The notes beneath the pieces are model-generated. The model was given only the letters and a program-made list of their open reading frames with translations, did no database searches and was not told the DNA's origin. Both the position numbers and the translations under genes were made by a program. Shown piece after piece: positions 26,053 to 34,698 of a stretch of DNA of 63,761 nucleotides (positions are counted from its first letter, which is position 1; each line of letters opens with the position of its first letter). This DNA comes from JBOFDK01 sp051650305 (GTDB lineage Bacteria; Bacillota; Clostridia; Lachnospirales; Cellulosilyticaceae): assembly GCA_051650305.1 (NCBI GenBank), contig JBOFIT010000012.1, positions 1 through 63,761 on the forward strand. Direction: 5' to 3'.

Positions 26053-26061
26053 ATTATAGCA
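26053..26061 (-). promoter_or_regulatory. Extended -10 promoter of the GGDEF operon
   Basis: On the minus strand TGCTATAAT (extended -10) lies about 45 bp before the TTG start. A -35 is not clear. Confidence 0.4.
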
Positions 26062-26083
26062 TAATTAAGCCTCTTATTCACAC

Positions 26084-26127
26084 AAAAGAGCACAAATGTT
26101 AAATAGTTTAGACATTTGTGCTCTTTT
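26084..26127 (-). terminator. Terminator after spoVA operon
   Basis: AAAAGAGCACAAATGT and ACATTTGTGCTCTTTT form a perfect 16-bp stem with a 12-base loop, directly after the spoVAE stop. T tract on the minus strand. Confidence 0.85.
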
Positions 26128-26130
26128 AAG

Positions 26131-26484
26131 TTATTTACTTTTTGGATTGGATACAAGCGCTGCCACAAACCCAAAAGTCAACGCTGCTGTAATCCCTGCT
26201 GCTGTTGCCTTCAAGCCACCGGTCAAAATCCCTAGTGCACCTTCTCTTGCCACTTCTTCTATGGCACCTTTGGCAAGTGCATAACCGAAGCCAATAATAG
26301 GTACTGTGGCGCCTGCACCCGCGAACTCAACGATAGGTTGATAAAGGCCGACTGCCGTAAGGGCTGCCCCAGCCACTAAAAAGACAACCATAATACGTGC
26401 GGTCATCAATTTGGTACGATCCATCAATATTTGACCAATCACACATAGTAAACCTCCGACGATAAATGCTTTGATATACTCCAT
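26131..26484 (-). CDS. spoVAE: Stage V sporulation protein AE (SpoVAEb type)
   Basis: 117 residues from MEYIKAFIVGGLLCVIGQIL, with AGGAGG 8 bp upstream; an in-frame ATG 24 bp earlier lies within spoVAD. Four hydrophobic helices and the IGFGYALAKGAIEEVAREG loop mark the SpoVAC/SpoVAEb family. It is part of the inner-membrane channel that loads dipicolinate into the spore and releases it at germination. Last gene of the operon; no spoVAEa or spoVAF follows. Confidence 0.93.
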   Translation of the reverse strand: MEYIKAFIVGGLLCVIGQILMDRTKLMTARIMVVFLVAGAALTAVGLYQPIVEFAGAGATVPIIGFGYALAKGAIEEVAREGALGILTGGLKATAAGITAALTFGFVAALVSNPKSK

Positions 26485-26495
26485 CTCTATACCTC

Positions 26496-27503
26496 CTAAC
26501 CACAGCAAATGCTCACTGCATGAGCAATCCCTGTAATACTTTCACCTTGTTGGGTAGAGCATAAACTCATAAGCGCTCCTGTTGGCACGAGCAGTATTTT
26601 TTTCAGTTGTTTATGAGTAAGTTGTGGATACAAGTAACCACTGAATACCGAAGCACTACACCCACATCCACTTGCACCTGCATGGGTGTCTTGTGCTTTG
26701 TTGTCATAAATCATACACCCACAGTCTTTTAAGACGCCACTTAAATCTGTGCCTAATGCATTGGCTAACTCTAAAGCTATGGCATGACCACACTCGCCTA
26801 AGTCTCCTGTAAAAATAGCATCATAGTCGCTGGGTTTTTGCCCTGTATCTTCTAAATGGGCCAAAATCGTATCTACCGCTGCTGGCGCCATGGCCGCACC
26901 CATATTGAAGACGTCTTTCGTATCAAAGTCCACGATTTTGCCTGTGGTAATGCTATCAATATAAGGTCCTGTGCCCGTTGCTGATAAAATCACATACCCA
27001 CTTGCTGTTACTGTCCATTGCTGTGTTAAAGGTCTTTGTCCACCATACTCTAGCGGGTATCTGAATTGTTTCTCTGCTGTACAGTTATGGCTACTAGCCC
27101 CTGCTATAACATGCTTCGCAAAGCCTCCACCAATCAGTAAACTTCCTACACTTAACGCCTCGCCCATGGTAGAGCAAGCCCCATACAGTCCGAAGAATGG
27201 TATGTCAAAGTCTTTGACCCCTAGGGTTGTGGCATTGATTTGATTTTGTAAATCACCTGAACATATATAGTTGATATCCTGGGCTTCCTTTCCTGACTTT
27301 TCTAAAAGCCCTTGGATGGTTTGCTTAATGAGCATGCCTTCTGCTTTTTCCCAAGTCTTTTCACCTAATAGTTCATCTTGTAATACATGGTGAAAATGAC
27401 TTCCTAAAGGTCCCTGACCTTCTTTAGGTCCTACAGTACTGTAGGTGGCAATAATCTTAGGTTTCTTTTCAAACACAATGGTTTGTTTGCCTACATGTGC
27501 CAT
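26496..27503 (-). CDS. spoVAD: Stage V sporulation protein AD
   Basis: 335 residues. The thiolase-like fold of SpoVAD is evident: TYSTVGPKEGQGPLG near the start, FGLYGACSTMGEALSVGS (thiolase Cys region) and IFTGDLGECGHAIALELA. SpoVAD binds dipicolinic acid at the SpoVA channel. AAGGAGG precedes the ATG, 16 bp after spoVAC. Length and order are as in Bacillus. Confidence 0.96.
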   Translation of the reverse strand: MAHVGKQTIVFEKKPKIIATYSTVGPKEGQGPLGSHFHHVLQDELLGEKTWEKAEGMLIKQTIQGLLEKSGKEAQDINYICSGDLQNQINATTLGVKDFDIPFFGLYGACSTMGEALSVGSLLIGGGFAKHVIAGASSHNCTAEKQFRYPLEYGGQRPLTQQWTVTASGYVILSATGTGPYIDSITTGKIVDFDTKDVFNMGAAMAPAAVDTILAHLEDTGQKPSDYDAIFTGDLGECGHAIALELANALGTDLSGVLKDCGCMIYDNKAQDTHAGASGCGCSASVFSGYLYPQLTHKQLKKILLVPTGALMSLCSTQQGESITGIAHAVSICCG

Positions 27504-27519
27504 TGTTTTTCCTCCTTAT

Positions 27520-27963
27520 CTAAATCAAGTAATAAATCAAGCCCACCACAACGCTGGATAATGTCCCAAATACAATGACCGGACCTGCTACTGTAAAAAT
27601 CTTAGCACCCATACCGAAGATGTAGCCTTCTTTTTTGTATTCCATTGCTGCACTTACCATGGAGTTTGCAAAACCTGTGATTGGAATGATGCTCCCTGCC
27701 CCTGCGTAATTACCGATCTTATCATACACATTAAATGCAGTGAGAAACGCACTTAAGAAGATAAGGGTAATGGTAGAGAGCGTGCCTGCATCAATGCTTG
27801 AGAACCCTAATGTAATATAAAAATTCGTAAACCCTTCTCCTATGGTACATATGGTTCCTCCTACCCAAAAAGCTTTGAAAGAATTCTTTAATACTTCATT
27901 TTTAGGTGAGTACTTATCAATGGTTGATTGGTAAGATTTTTTAAGTTGTTTGATTTCACCCAT
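27520..27963 (-). CDS. spoVAC: Stage V sporulation protein AC
   Basis: 147 residues from MGEIKQLKKSYQSTIDKYSP. AAAGGAG lies 9 bp before this ATG; one two codons earlier is too close to it. Helices such as FWVGGTICTIGEGFTNFYI and NYAGAGSIIPITGFANSMVS are diagnostic. SpoVAC acts as the mechanosensitive membrane part of the dipicolinate channel. It is homologous to the adjacent SpoVAE. Confidence 0.95.
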   Translation of the reverse strand: MGEIKQLKKSYQSTIDKYSPKNEVLKNSFKAFWVGGTICTIGEGFTNFYITLGFSSIDAGTLSTITLIFLSAFLTAFNVYDKIGNYAGAGSIIPITGFANSMVSAAMEYKKEGYIFGMGAKIFTVAGPVIVFGTLSSVVVGLIYYLI

Positions 27964-27978
27964 CCTCATTCACTCCTT

Positions 27979-28413
27979 TTATTTAAAAATAAATCCTGGA
28001 TTAAACCAGTAGTATAAAGCACCTATAAGTTTCCCTATGGCAAAACTTAGCATCATCAAATGCATGCCTTTCTTTAGCTTGATACGATTCTTTGCTATGG
28101 GGATGACATTAAGGACTTCTGCTAATGCCACAGCTAAACATCCTATGAACATTCCTATAAACAAGCTAAATACCCCGATGATCACCTTAGGAATCGGCAT
28201 TGTTAAATCAAATAAGCTCCACATACTTCCTGCGCTGCTGCCTAAAACTGCTGCCGTTCCTATAGCTAAATAATGAGTTCTTGTATCCGTCTTAGCCGTA
28301 AAGCGTGGAATAAGCCCTATGGCTGTAATAAATGCCAAAATAGCTGTGGCAATCACAATGCCACTACTCACACCAAAAAAGATGCTGACGCCTAGCCCTA
28401 ACCATCTACTCAT
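27979..28413 (-). CDS. spoVAB: Stage V sporulation protein AB
   Basis: 144 residues with about four membrane helices (GLGVSIFFGVSSGIVIATAI, GVFSLFIGMFIGCLAVALAE). The motif AEVLNVIPIAKNRIKLKKGM is typical of SpoVAB. It overlaps the spoVAA stop by 4 bp and precedes spoVAC. Its individual function is unknown, though it belongs to the spoVA operon in all spore formers that have it. Confidence 0.92.
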   Translation of the reverse strand: MSRWLGLGVSIFFGVSSGIVIATAILAFITAIGLIPRFTAKTDTRTHYLAIGTAAVLGSSAGSMWSLFDLTMPIPKVIIGVFSLFIGMFIGCLAVALAEVLNVIPIAKNRIKLKKGMHLMMLSFAIGKLIGALYYWFNPGFIFK

Positions 28414-29033
28414 TGGGTTTGCCCCCTTTTCGCTTCCGTAAGGGTATCAATAATGGTATCATCTACCTGCTTCTCATACGTATCAATCTCTACTTCAATA
28501 GGCGTTGGGTCATCGGTCAGTTTCTTACTTCCTATGTGGTTAAAGAAGACGAGAATGCCAAGGGGCATCCCAATAGAGTAGGGTACCGTAATCCACACCG
28601 GATTATCCGTCACTTCCCCTGTGAAAATTTCGTATAACGTACAAAACGTCTCCCTTAGTGAAACGTCCGTTTGATACGCCATAATCGCTATCGCTGTGCC
28701 TGCAAAGACAACGAGACATACTAATGCGACCTTTACCCATTCCCATACAGGCTGCTGCTTTTCTTTGTGGCCATTATAATCCACCACACCGTCCATCTCA
28801 CCTACACTTTGGATGGTCACGTCTGGATACTGCTCATGAATCTTTTGAATCACATCAATAATACTCACTGCATAATGCTTGTGCTTACTTTCATAGGGCT
28901 GAAGTACACAGAGTCCTTCAATGGCTGCCTGAAGCTTAGTCGGGCCACTTACCCGTGCCACATCGCTTATAAGCACCTTGGGCTTTCCTTGTATTTTGCT
29001 GGTTTTATAAAGTCTGATATAAACTTCTTGCAT
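28410..29033 (-). CDS. spoVAA: Stage V sporulation protein AA
   Basis: 207 residues. The N-terminal soluble part (VYIRLYKTSKIQGKPKVLIS) is followed by two helices (VKVALVCLVVFAGTAIAIMA and WITVPYSIGMPLGILVFF), then a polar C-terminal tail. GAGGTG lies before the ATG. First gene of the operon, expressed from a sigma-G/F-like promoter 40-70 bp upstream, which indicates forespore expression. Confidence 0.92.
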   Translation of the reverse strand: MQEVYIRLYKTSKIQGKPKVLISDVARVSGPTKLQAAIEGLCVLQPYESKHKHYAVSIIDVIQKIHEQYPDVTIQSVGEMDGVVDYNGHKEKQQPVWEWVKVALVCLVVFAGTAIAIMAYQTDVSLRETFCTLYEIFTGEVTDNPVWITVPYSIGMPLGILVFFNHIGSKKLTDDPTPIEVEIDTYEKQVDDTIIDTLTEAKRGQTQ

Positions 29034-29072
29034 CTTTTCACCTCATTGACTAACCCCCTATTTCATACAGCT

Positions 29073-29101
29073 TATTATGAGTAAAATTTGCCATAATATA
29101 C
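29073..29101 (-). promoter_or_regulatory. Sigma-G/sigma-F-type promoter of spoVA
   Basis: On the minus strand GTATA (29097-29101), a 17-bp spacer and CATAATA (29073-29079). This matches the forespore consensus (G-ATA, 17-18 bp, CATnnTA) and suits the known sigma-G control of spoVA in Bacillus. Confidence 0.75.
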
Positions 29102-29114
29102 GTCTGGTGGGGAT

Positions 29115-29153
29115 AAAAAAAAGACCTTATAAGATTGCTCTTATAAAGTCTTT
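29115..29153 (-). terminator. Terminator after purD
   Basis: On the minus strand AAAGAC-TTATAAG and CTTATAA-GTCTTT pair around a 6-base loop, followed by TTTTTTT. The purD stop codon is inside the stem. Confidence 0.8.
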
Positions 29154-30400
29154 GCGATATCTGTACGGTATTGCATACCTTCAAATTGTATTTTCTGAAC
29201 TTCACTATACACTGCTTCTCTAGCTTCTTCTAAAGTTGGCGCAAGACGTGTAAGTGCTAATACTCTTCCGCCATCTGTGATGAAGTCTTCACCTTTTCTT
29301 GCGGTACCACCGTGGAAAAGTGCTGTATTTACATCTAATGCGTCTAACCCCTTAATGATATCCCCTTTATGTGATGTTTCAGGATAGCCTTTACTTGCAA
29401 GTACTACCGTCACACTCTTTTGGGTGCTCCACTGAATGTCTATGTCACCAAGTGTGCCATCGATACATGCATTCATAATCGCCACAAGGTCTGTCTCAAG
29501 TCTTGGTAGTACACTTTGGGTTTCAGGATCGCCAAAACGCACATTAAATTCAAGCACCTTTGGTAAGCCTTCTTCTATCATAAGCCCAATAAATAAAATA
29601 CCTCTGAAATCCAAGTTTTCCTCTTGGAAGCCTTTAATAATCGGACGAAGAACTGTTTCTTCTACAACGTTTGCTACGTTCTCACTGATAATAGGGTTTG
29701 GTGAAAAACCTCCCATTCCCCCAGTATTGAGCCCTTGATCCTCATCAAAAATACGTTTATAATCTCTAGCCGTTTCCATTGGGACAATAGTCTTCCCATC
29801 TACAAAACAAAGAAGTGATGCTTCTGTGCCTGTCAAGAATTCCTCAATGACTACACAGTCCCCAGCACCTTCAAATTTATCTGCAAAAATACACTCAATG
29901 CCTTCTCTTGCTTCTTCATAAGATGCACAGATTAGTACACCTTTTCCTGCTGCTAAGCCGTCTGCTTTAACGACTACCGGTAAAGTAAACTGATAAAGTG
30001 CTTCTTTGGCTTCTTCTATCTGCTCTTTCTTGAAAGACTGATACCTAGCAGTAGGTATGTGGTGTCGCATCAAGAAAGCTTTGGTAAAGTCTTTGCTGCC
30101 TTCAAACTGTGCAGCCTCTTGATTCGGTCCAAATATACGAAGTCCACGTTCCATAAAGACATCTACAATCCCCTGCACAAGTGGTACTTCTGGCCCTACG
30201 ATTGTTAAATCAACTTGCTGTAATACTGCAAAATCCGCCAACGCCTCTAATTTATCTACATTGATAGGTACTTGAATCAAGTCGCCGTAAGTCCCACCAT
30301 TTCCTGGTGCCATGTAAAGGGTCGCATCTGGATGAAATCGTTTGATTGTCTGTGCAATCGCTGATTCACGTCCACCGTTTCCAACTACAAGTACTTTCAT
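29141..30400 (-). CDS. purD: Phosphoribosylamine-glycine ligase (GAR synthetase)
   Basis: 419 residues, ATP-grasp enzyme. MKVLVVGNGGRESAIAQTI opens the N-terminal domain; PVVVKADGLAAGKGVLI and GGMGGFSPNP are the ATP/GAR-binding segments. It makes glycinamide ribonucleotide, the second step of purine synthesis. GGAGGGG precedes the ATG, and the start overlaps the purN stop by one base (TAATG). Last gene of the operon. Confidence 0.97.
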   Translation of the reverse strand: MKVLVVGNGGRESAIAQTIKRFHPDATLYMAPGNGGTYGDLIQVPINVDKLEALADFAVLQQVDLTIVGPEVPLVQGIVDVFMERGLRIFGPNQEAAQFEGSKDFTKAFLMRHHIPTARYQSFKKEQIEEAKEALYQFTLPVVVKADGLAAGKGVLICASYEEAREGIECIFADKFEGAGDCVVIEEFLTGTEASLLCFVDGKTIVPMETARDYKRIFDEDQGLNTGGMGGFSPNPIISENVANVVEETVLRPIIKGFQEENLDFRGILFIGLMIEEGLPKVLEFNVRFGDPETQSVLPRLETDLVAIMNACIDGTLGDIDIQWSTQKSVTVVLASKGYPETSHKGDIIKGLDALDVNTALFHGGTARKGEDFITDGGRVLALTRLAPTLEEAREAVYSEVQKIQFEGMQYRTDIAKTL

Positions 30401-30984
30401 TACTTCCCCTCCTCTTCAAGCATCTTAATAGCTTCTACAAGAATACGATGCTCGACTTCTTCTAATACACGTTGCTGCAAAGACGCCGCTGTATCTTCTT
30501 CATTCACAGCTACTTTGCCTTGATGAATGATGGCACCTGTATCAATGCCACCATCTACATAATGAACGGTGGCACCACTTTCTGTCTCGCCATGAGCAAT
30601 CACCGCTTCATGTACATGGATTCCGTAGTAGCCTTTCCCACCGTACTTAGGTAAAAGCGAAGGATGAATGTTAATCATCCTCCCTCTATAAACCTCTACC
30701 ATCATCTGTGGTACGATTTTCAAGTAGCCTGCTAATACCACTACATCTACCTGATGCGCTGCTAAAAGTGCCAAGACTTGCTCATCGTAGCCTGCTTCTT
30801 TAGGATTCACAAAGAAAGACGGGATGTGGTGTTTTCTCCCACGCTCTAAACCATAGGCCTCTTCTTTATTACTTATGATACATGCCACTTGACTTTGTAT
30901 ACTACCTTGTTCGCTGGCATCAATCACACTTTGAAGATTGCTCCCAGATCCTGATACAAGGACGCCTAATCTTAATCCTGGCAT
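30400..30984 (-). CDS. purN: Phosphoribosylglycinamide formyltransferase
   Basis: 194 residues. LGVLVSGSGSNLQSVIDA is the nucleotide-binding start. Catalytic elements are NIHPSLLPKYGGKGYYG (Asn-His) and HYVDGGIDTGAII (Asp). It formylates GAR using 10-formyl-tetrahydrofolate. It overlaps the purM stop by 13 bp and purD by one base. In many Firmicutes purH lies between purN and purD; it is absent here. Confidence 0.97.
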   Translation of the reverse strand: MPGLRLGVLVSGSGSNLQSVIDASEQGSIQSQVACIISNKEEAYGLERGRKHHIPSFFVNPKEAGYDEQVLALLAAHQVDVVVLAGYLKIVPQMMVEVYRGRMINIHPSLLPKYGGKGYYGIHVHEAVIAHGETESGATVHYVDGGIDTGAIIHQGKVAVNEEDTAASLQQRVLEEVEHRILVEAIKMLEEEGK

Positions 30985-32009
30985 AATATTACGCCCTCTT
31001 CACCACTCACGATTTCTCCAATAATTTCTGCTACTTCACCGATTTCTCGCATAGCTTCTACTAAACATACAGCATCTTCTTTAGCCACAACCATCATCAT
31101 ACCTACACCCATGTTAAACGTATTGTAAAGCTCATTCACTTCAAGGCCTGATAAACGTTCAAGCATACCGTATACTTTTGGTTTTTCCATAGCATTGATG
31201 CGTAAAGAAGCCGTTACACCTACTGGGAGCATACGTGGTACGTTTTCGATAAAGCCACCACCAGTAATATGTGCCATTCCTTTGATCTTACATACTTCCT
31301 TAGCTTTAAGTGCTGCTTTTACATAAAGTTTAGTAGGCTTAAGGAAAGCTTCCCCGATAGTCTCACCAAGTTCTTCACTGTATGCATTCAAATCTAAGGC
31401 ATACGTTTCTATGATTTTACGTACTAATGAATAACCATTACTATGAACGCCTGAAGACTTTAGACCTACAATCACATCCCCTGGTGTAATAGACTTGCCA
31501 TCGATCATCTCTTCTTTATCGACGATACCCACTGCAAAGCCCGCTACATCATACTCGCCATCGGTATAAAACCCTGGCATTTCTGCTGTCTCGCCACCGA
31601 CTAAAGCACACATACTTTCTTTGCAACCGTCTGCAATACCTTTGACGATATCTGCGATTTGCTCTGGTGCGATGCGTCCTGTCGCGATGTAGTCTAAGAA
31701 GAAAAGAGGAATCGCGCCACCACATAAGATGTCGTTTACACACATCGCTACACAGTCAATACCGATGGTATCGTGCTTATTCATATCAAAAGCTAACTTA
31801 AGTTTAGTCCCTACACCATCTGTACCTGATACAAGTACTGGCTCTTTCATTCCCATGTACTTTCCGATGGAATAAGTGCCACCAAAGCTTCCTATATCTG
31901 TAAGCACACCATCTGTAAAAGTAGATTGTACGTGTTTTTTCATTTGAGTTACAGCTTCATACCCGCGGTGTACATCCACACCTGCATCTTTATAAGTAAT
32001 CTTTGCCAT
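30972..32009 (-). CDS. purM: Phosphoribosylformylglycinamidine cyclo-ligase (AIR synthetase)
   Basis: 345 residues. Features are YKDAGVDVHRGYEAV, GTDGVGTKLKLAFDMNKH, VGGETAEMPGFY and ITGGGFIENVPRML. It cyclises FGAM to AIR with ATP. The gene sits 2 bp after purF and overlaps purN. Normal length. Confidence 0.97.
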   Translation of the reverse strand: MAKITYKDAGVDVHRGYEAVTQMKKHVQSTFTDGVLTDIGSFGGTYSIGKYMGMKEPVLVSGTDGVGTKLKLAFDMNKHDTIGIDCVAMCVNDILCGGAIPLFFLDYIATGRIAPEQIADIVKGIADGCKESMCALVGGETAEMPGFYTDGEYDVAGFAVGIVDKEEMIDGKSITPGDVIVGLKSSGVHSNGYSLVRKIIETYALDLNAYSEELGETIGEAFLKPTKLYVKAALKAKEVCKIKGMAHITGGGFIENVPRMLPVGVTASLRINAMEKPKVYGMLERLSGLEVNELYNTFNMGVGMMMVVAKEDAVCLVEAMREIGEVAEIIGEIVSGEEGVILCQD

Positions 32010-32011
32010 TT

Positions 32012-33427
32012 TTACGCCTCCTCTTTAGTACATGGTTTTTGGTTCAGTGGTACTTCCATTGGGTAATTCCCGTTAAAGCAAGCTTTACAGAAGGCATTAC
32101 TGCCTTGGCAAGCTTCTTTAAGTCCTTCACAAGAAAGGTAAGTTAAACTATCTGCTCCGATGTAGTCTCTGATTTCCTCTACACTCATATTCGCGCCAAT
32201 TAAATACTCGCGGTATGGTGTATCGATGCCAAAGTAACAAGAGTACTGTACAGGTGGTGAAGTGATGCATAAGTGAATCTCCTTCGCTCCTGCTTTACGT
32301 ACTTGCTCTACGATGCGTTTACTTGTGGTACCTCTTACGATAGAGTCATCAATCATAATGACACGCTTATCTTTGATGTTGTGCACCAAAGGATTGAGCT
32401 TGATACGCACTGCATTTTCACGCATTTCTTGGGTTGGCTGAATGAAAGTTCTTCCTATGTAGCGGTTTTTAATGAGGCCTTCTCTATAAGGAATACCTGA
32501 AGCATTAGAGTAACCAATAGCTGATGGCACCCCTGAATCTGGTACAGCAATGACAACGTCTGCTTCTACGCCACACTCCTTAGCAAGGATGCGTCCTGCA
32601 CGTTCTCTAAATTGATACACGCTTTCCCCATCAATGGTACTATCAGGTCTTGCAAGATAAATCAGTTCAAATACACATAGTTTCTTTTGACACCAGTTAG
32701 TAGGCTCGATACTTCTAAGCCCATCCTGATCAATGATAACCATCTCTCCTGGCGCCACATCTCTTACAAATGTTGCATCTACTACGTCTAATGCACAGCT
32801 CTCAGATGCCAATACATAGCCCCCATCTTTACATTCACCAATGCAAAGCGGACGTAAGCCATGTGGATCGCGAATACCGATGAGTTGTTCGCCTGTTGTC
32901 AGTACGATAGCATAAGCACCTTTTAAAAGGTTCATTGTATTACGAATAGCATTCTCAAGTCCTCTGTTATAATGCCTTGCAATAAGATTAAGAATAGCTT
33001 CTGAGTCTGTGGTTGATTGGAAGATAACTCCTTCATCTTCTAACATCTCACGAATGCTATCACTGTTGGTCAAATTACCGTTATGAGCAAGTGCAATGGA
33101 ACCATGCTTATACTTGGCAACGAGTGGCTGACAATTACTCATATCTTTATCACCTGCTGTGGAATAACGCACGTGTCCGATAGCCATTGGCCCTTCTAAA
33201 TGGCCCATATTCTGCTCATTAAATACGTCTGCCACAAGCCCCATGCCTTTGACACTTTCAAGCTTTCCACCGTTGTTAACAGTAATCCCTGCACTTTCTT
33301 GGCCTCTATGTTGAAGGGCATAAAGTCCATAGTAGGCAAGTCTTGCTGCATCTTTTCTTTCCCCGTCTAAATAGATTCCTACGACACCACATTCTTCATG
33401 CAGTGTATCATCTTCAAATAGCATCAT
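32012..33427 (-). CDS. purF: Amidophosphoribosyltransferase
   Basis: 471 residues. A 12-residue propeptide (MMLFEDDTLHEE) precedes the nucleophile Cys13 of CGVVGIYLD, so processing is expected as in B. subtilis PurF. The PRPP-binding motif is VIMIDDSIVRGTT. The C-terminal FCKACFNGNYP is part of the iron-sulfur cluster ligand set found in the Bacillus-type enzyme. It commits PRPP to purine synthesis and is the allosterically regulated step. Confidence 0.97.
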   Translation of the reverse strand: MMLFEDDTLHEECGVVGIYLDGERKDAARLAYYGLYALQHRGQESAGITVNNGGKLESVKGMGLVADVFNEQNMGHLEGPMAIGHVRYSTAGDKDMSNCQPLVAKYKHGSIALAHNGNLTNSDSIREMLEDEGVIFQSTTDSEAILNLIARHYNRGLENAIRNTMNLLKGAYAIVLTTGEQLIGIRDPHGLRPLCIGECKDGGYVLASESCALDVVDATFVRDVAPGEMVIIDQDGLRSIEPTNWCQKKLCVFELIYLARPDSTIDGESVYQFRERAGRILAKECGVEADVVIAVPDSGVPSAIGYSNASGIPYREGLIKNRYIGRTFIQPTQEMRENAVRIKLNPLVHNIKDKRVIMIDDSIVRGTTSKRIVEQVRKAGAKEIHLCITSPPVQYSCYFGIDTPYREYLIGANMSVEEIRDYIGADSLTYLSCEGLKEACQGSNAFCKACFNGNYPMEVPLNQKPCTKEEA

Positions 33428-33441
33428 AACCGTCTCCCCTT

Positions 33442-34146
33442 TTAGTTTGTTACACGCTTAAGCATCTCTTCGTATACCTCTTCTACCCCACCTAGGTCAC
33501 GTCTAAAGCGGTCTTTATCTAATTTTTTATTCGTTTCTTTATCCCAGAATCTACAAGTATCTGGTGAAATCTCATCTGCAAGAATGATTTTGCCATCTAC
33601 GCGTCCAAGCTCTATTTTAAAGTCAATAAGTTTGACACCTACTTGATCAAAGTGTGCTTTAAGTAGCTCATTCACTTTGAAAGTAATCTCTGCCATCACC
33701 TGAAGTTCTTCCTCAGTAGCAAGGCCAAGTGCTAAGATTTGATAATCATTAATCATTGGATCACCAAGCGCATCGTCTTTTAAGCAATACTCTAGTGTTG
33801 GGTTCTTAAGTACAGTGCCTTCTTCTACGCCGAAACGCTTAGAGAAAGAACCTGCCGCCACATTACGTACGATAACTTCTAATGGTACGATTTCTACCGC
33901 TTTAACCACTGTCTCACGGTCATTCAGTTCTTCTACATAGTGTGTTTCAATGCCATGCTCTTCAAGCATTCTACACATAATGTTACTCATACGGTTGTTT
34001 ACCACACCCTTTCCTAAAATAGTGCCTTTTTTCTCACCATTGAAAGCTGTTGCATCATCTTTGTAAGAAACGATGTAGTATTTTGGATCTTCTGTTTTAT
34101 AAACTTTCTTTGCTTTACCTTCATATAATTGTGCTTGTTTTTCCAT
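33442..34146 (-). CDS. purC: SAICAR synthase
   Basis: 234 residues. QLYEGKAKKVYKTEDPKYYI opens the ATP-binding half. NVAAGSFSKRFGVEEGTVL and LADEISPDTCRFWDKET are conserved substrate motifs. It joins aspartate to CAIR. Ribosome site GGGGAAA precedes the ATG. Located between purE and purF. Confidence 0.97.
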   Translation of the reverse strand: MEKQAQLYEGKAKKVYKTEDPKYYIVSYKDDATAFNGEKKGTILGKGVVNNRMSNIMCRMLEEHGIETHYVEELNDRETVVKAVEIVPLEVIVRNVAAGSFSKRFGVEEGTVLKNPTLEYCLKDDALGDPMINDYQILALGLATEEELQVMAEITFKVNELLKAHFDQVGVKLIDFKIELGRVDGKIILADEISPDTCRFWDKETNKKLDKDRFRRDLGGVEEVYEEMLKRVTN

Positions 34147-34185
34147 GACTTATTTCCCCTTTACATTTATTTTTTTTATGAGATT

Positions 34186-34674
34186 TTATGCAAACTTTTC
34201 TTGTACAAGACGATCTTTTTCACGTACGCCTTCAGCCATTTCTTCTTTGTAGGCTTTAAGCTTTTCTTTTAGAACGTCATCGCTTAAGGCTAGCATTTGG
34301 ATGGCTAAAAGCCCTGCATTAACTGCCCCATCAATAGCTACAGTAGCCACTGGAATACCTGGTGGCATCTGTACCATTGATAAAAGTGAGTCAAGGCCAT
34401 CCATGGTGCTTGATTTAATCGGAAGCGCTACCACTGGTAAAGTGGTGAAAGCTGCTAAGACGCCACCTAAATGGGCTGCTTTTCCTGCTGCTGCGACGAT
34501 GACACCTATGCCTTTATCTTCTGCTTCTTTTGCAAACTTTTCTGCCTCATAAGGTGTACGATGTGCTGAAATCACGCGAACTTCCACTGGCACACCAAAC
34601 TTTTTCACAATCGCAACACCTTTTTCAACAACTGGTAAATCCGAGTCACTACCCATTACAAATGCTACTTTCAT
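34186..34674 (-). CDS. purE: N5-carboxyaminoimidazole ribonucleotide mutase
   Basis: 162 residues from MKVAFVMGSDSDLPVVEKGV. AAAGGAGG lies upstream of this ATG; an in-frame start 24 bp earlier has no comparable site. The signature runs SAHRTP, AAAGKAAHLGG and LPIKSSTMDGLDSLLSMVQM. No purK is present in the window, although class I-type PurE normally acts after PurK; purK may be elsewhere. Confidence 0.96.
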   Translation of the reverse strand: MKVAFVMGSDSDLPVVEKGVAIVKKFGVPVEVRVISAHRTPYEAEKFAKEAEDKGIGVIVAAAGKAAHLGGVLAAFTTLPVVALPIKSSTMDGLDSLLSMVQMPPGIPVATVAIDGAVNAGLLAIQMLALSDDVLKEKLKAYKEEMAEGVREKDRLVQEKFA

Positions 34675-34698
34675 ACATACGCCTCCTTTAATCATCAT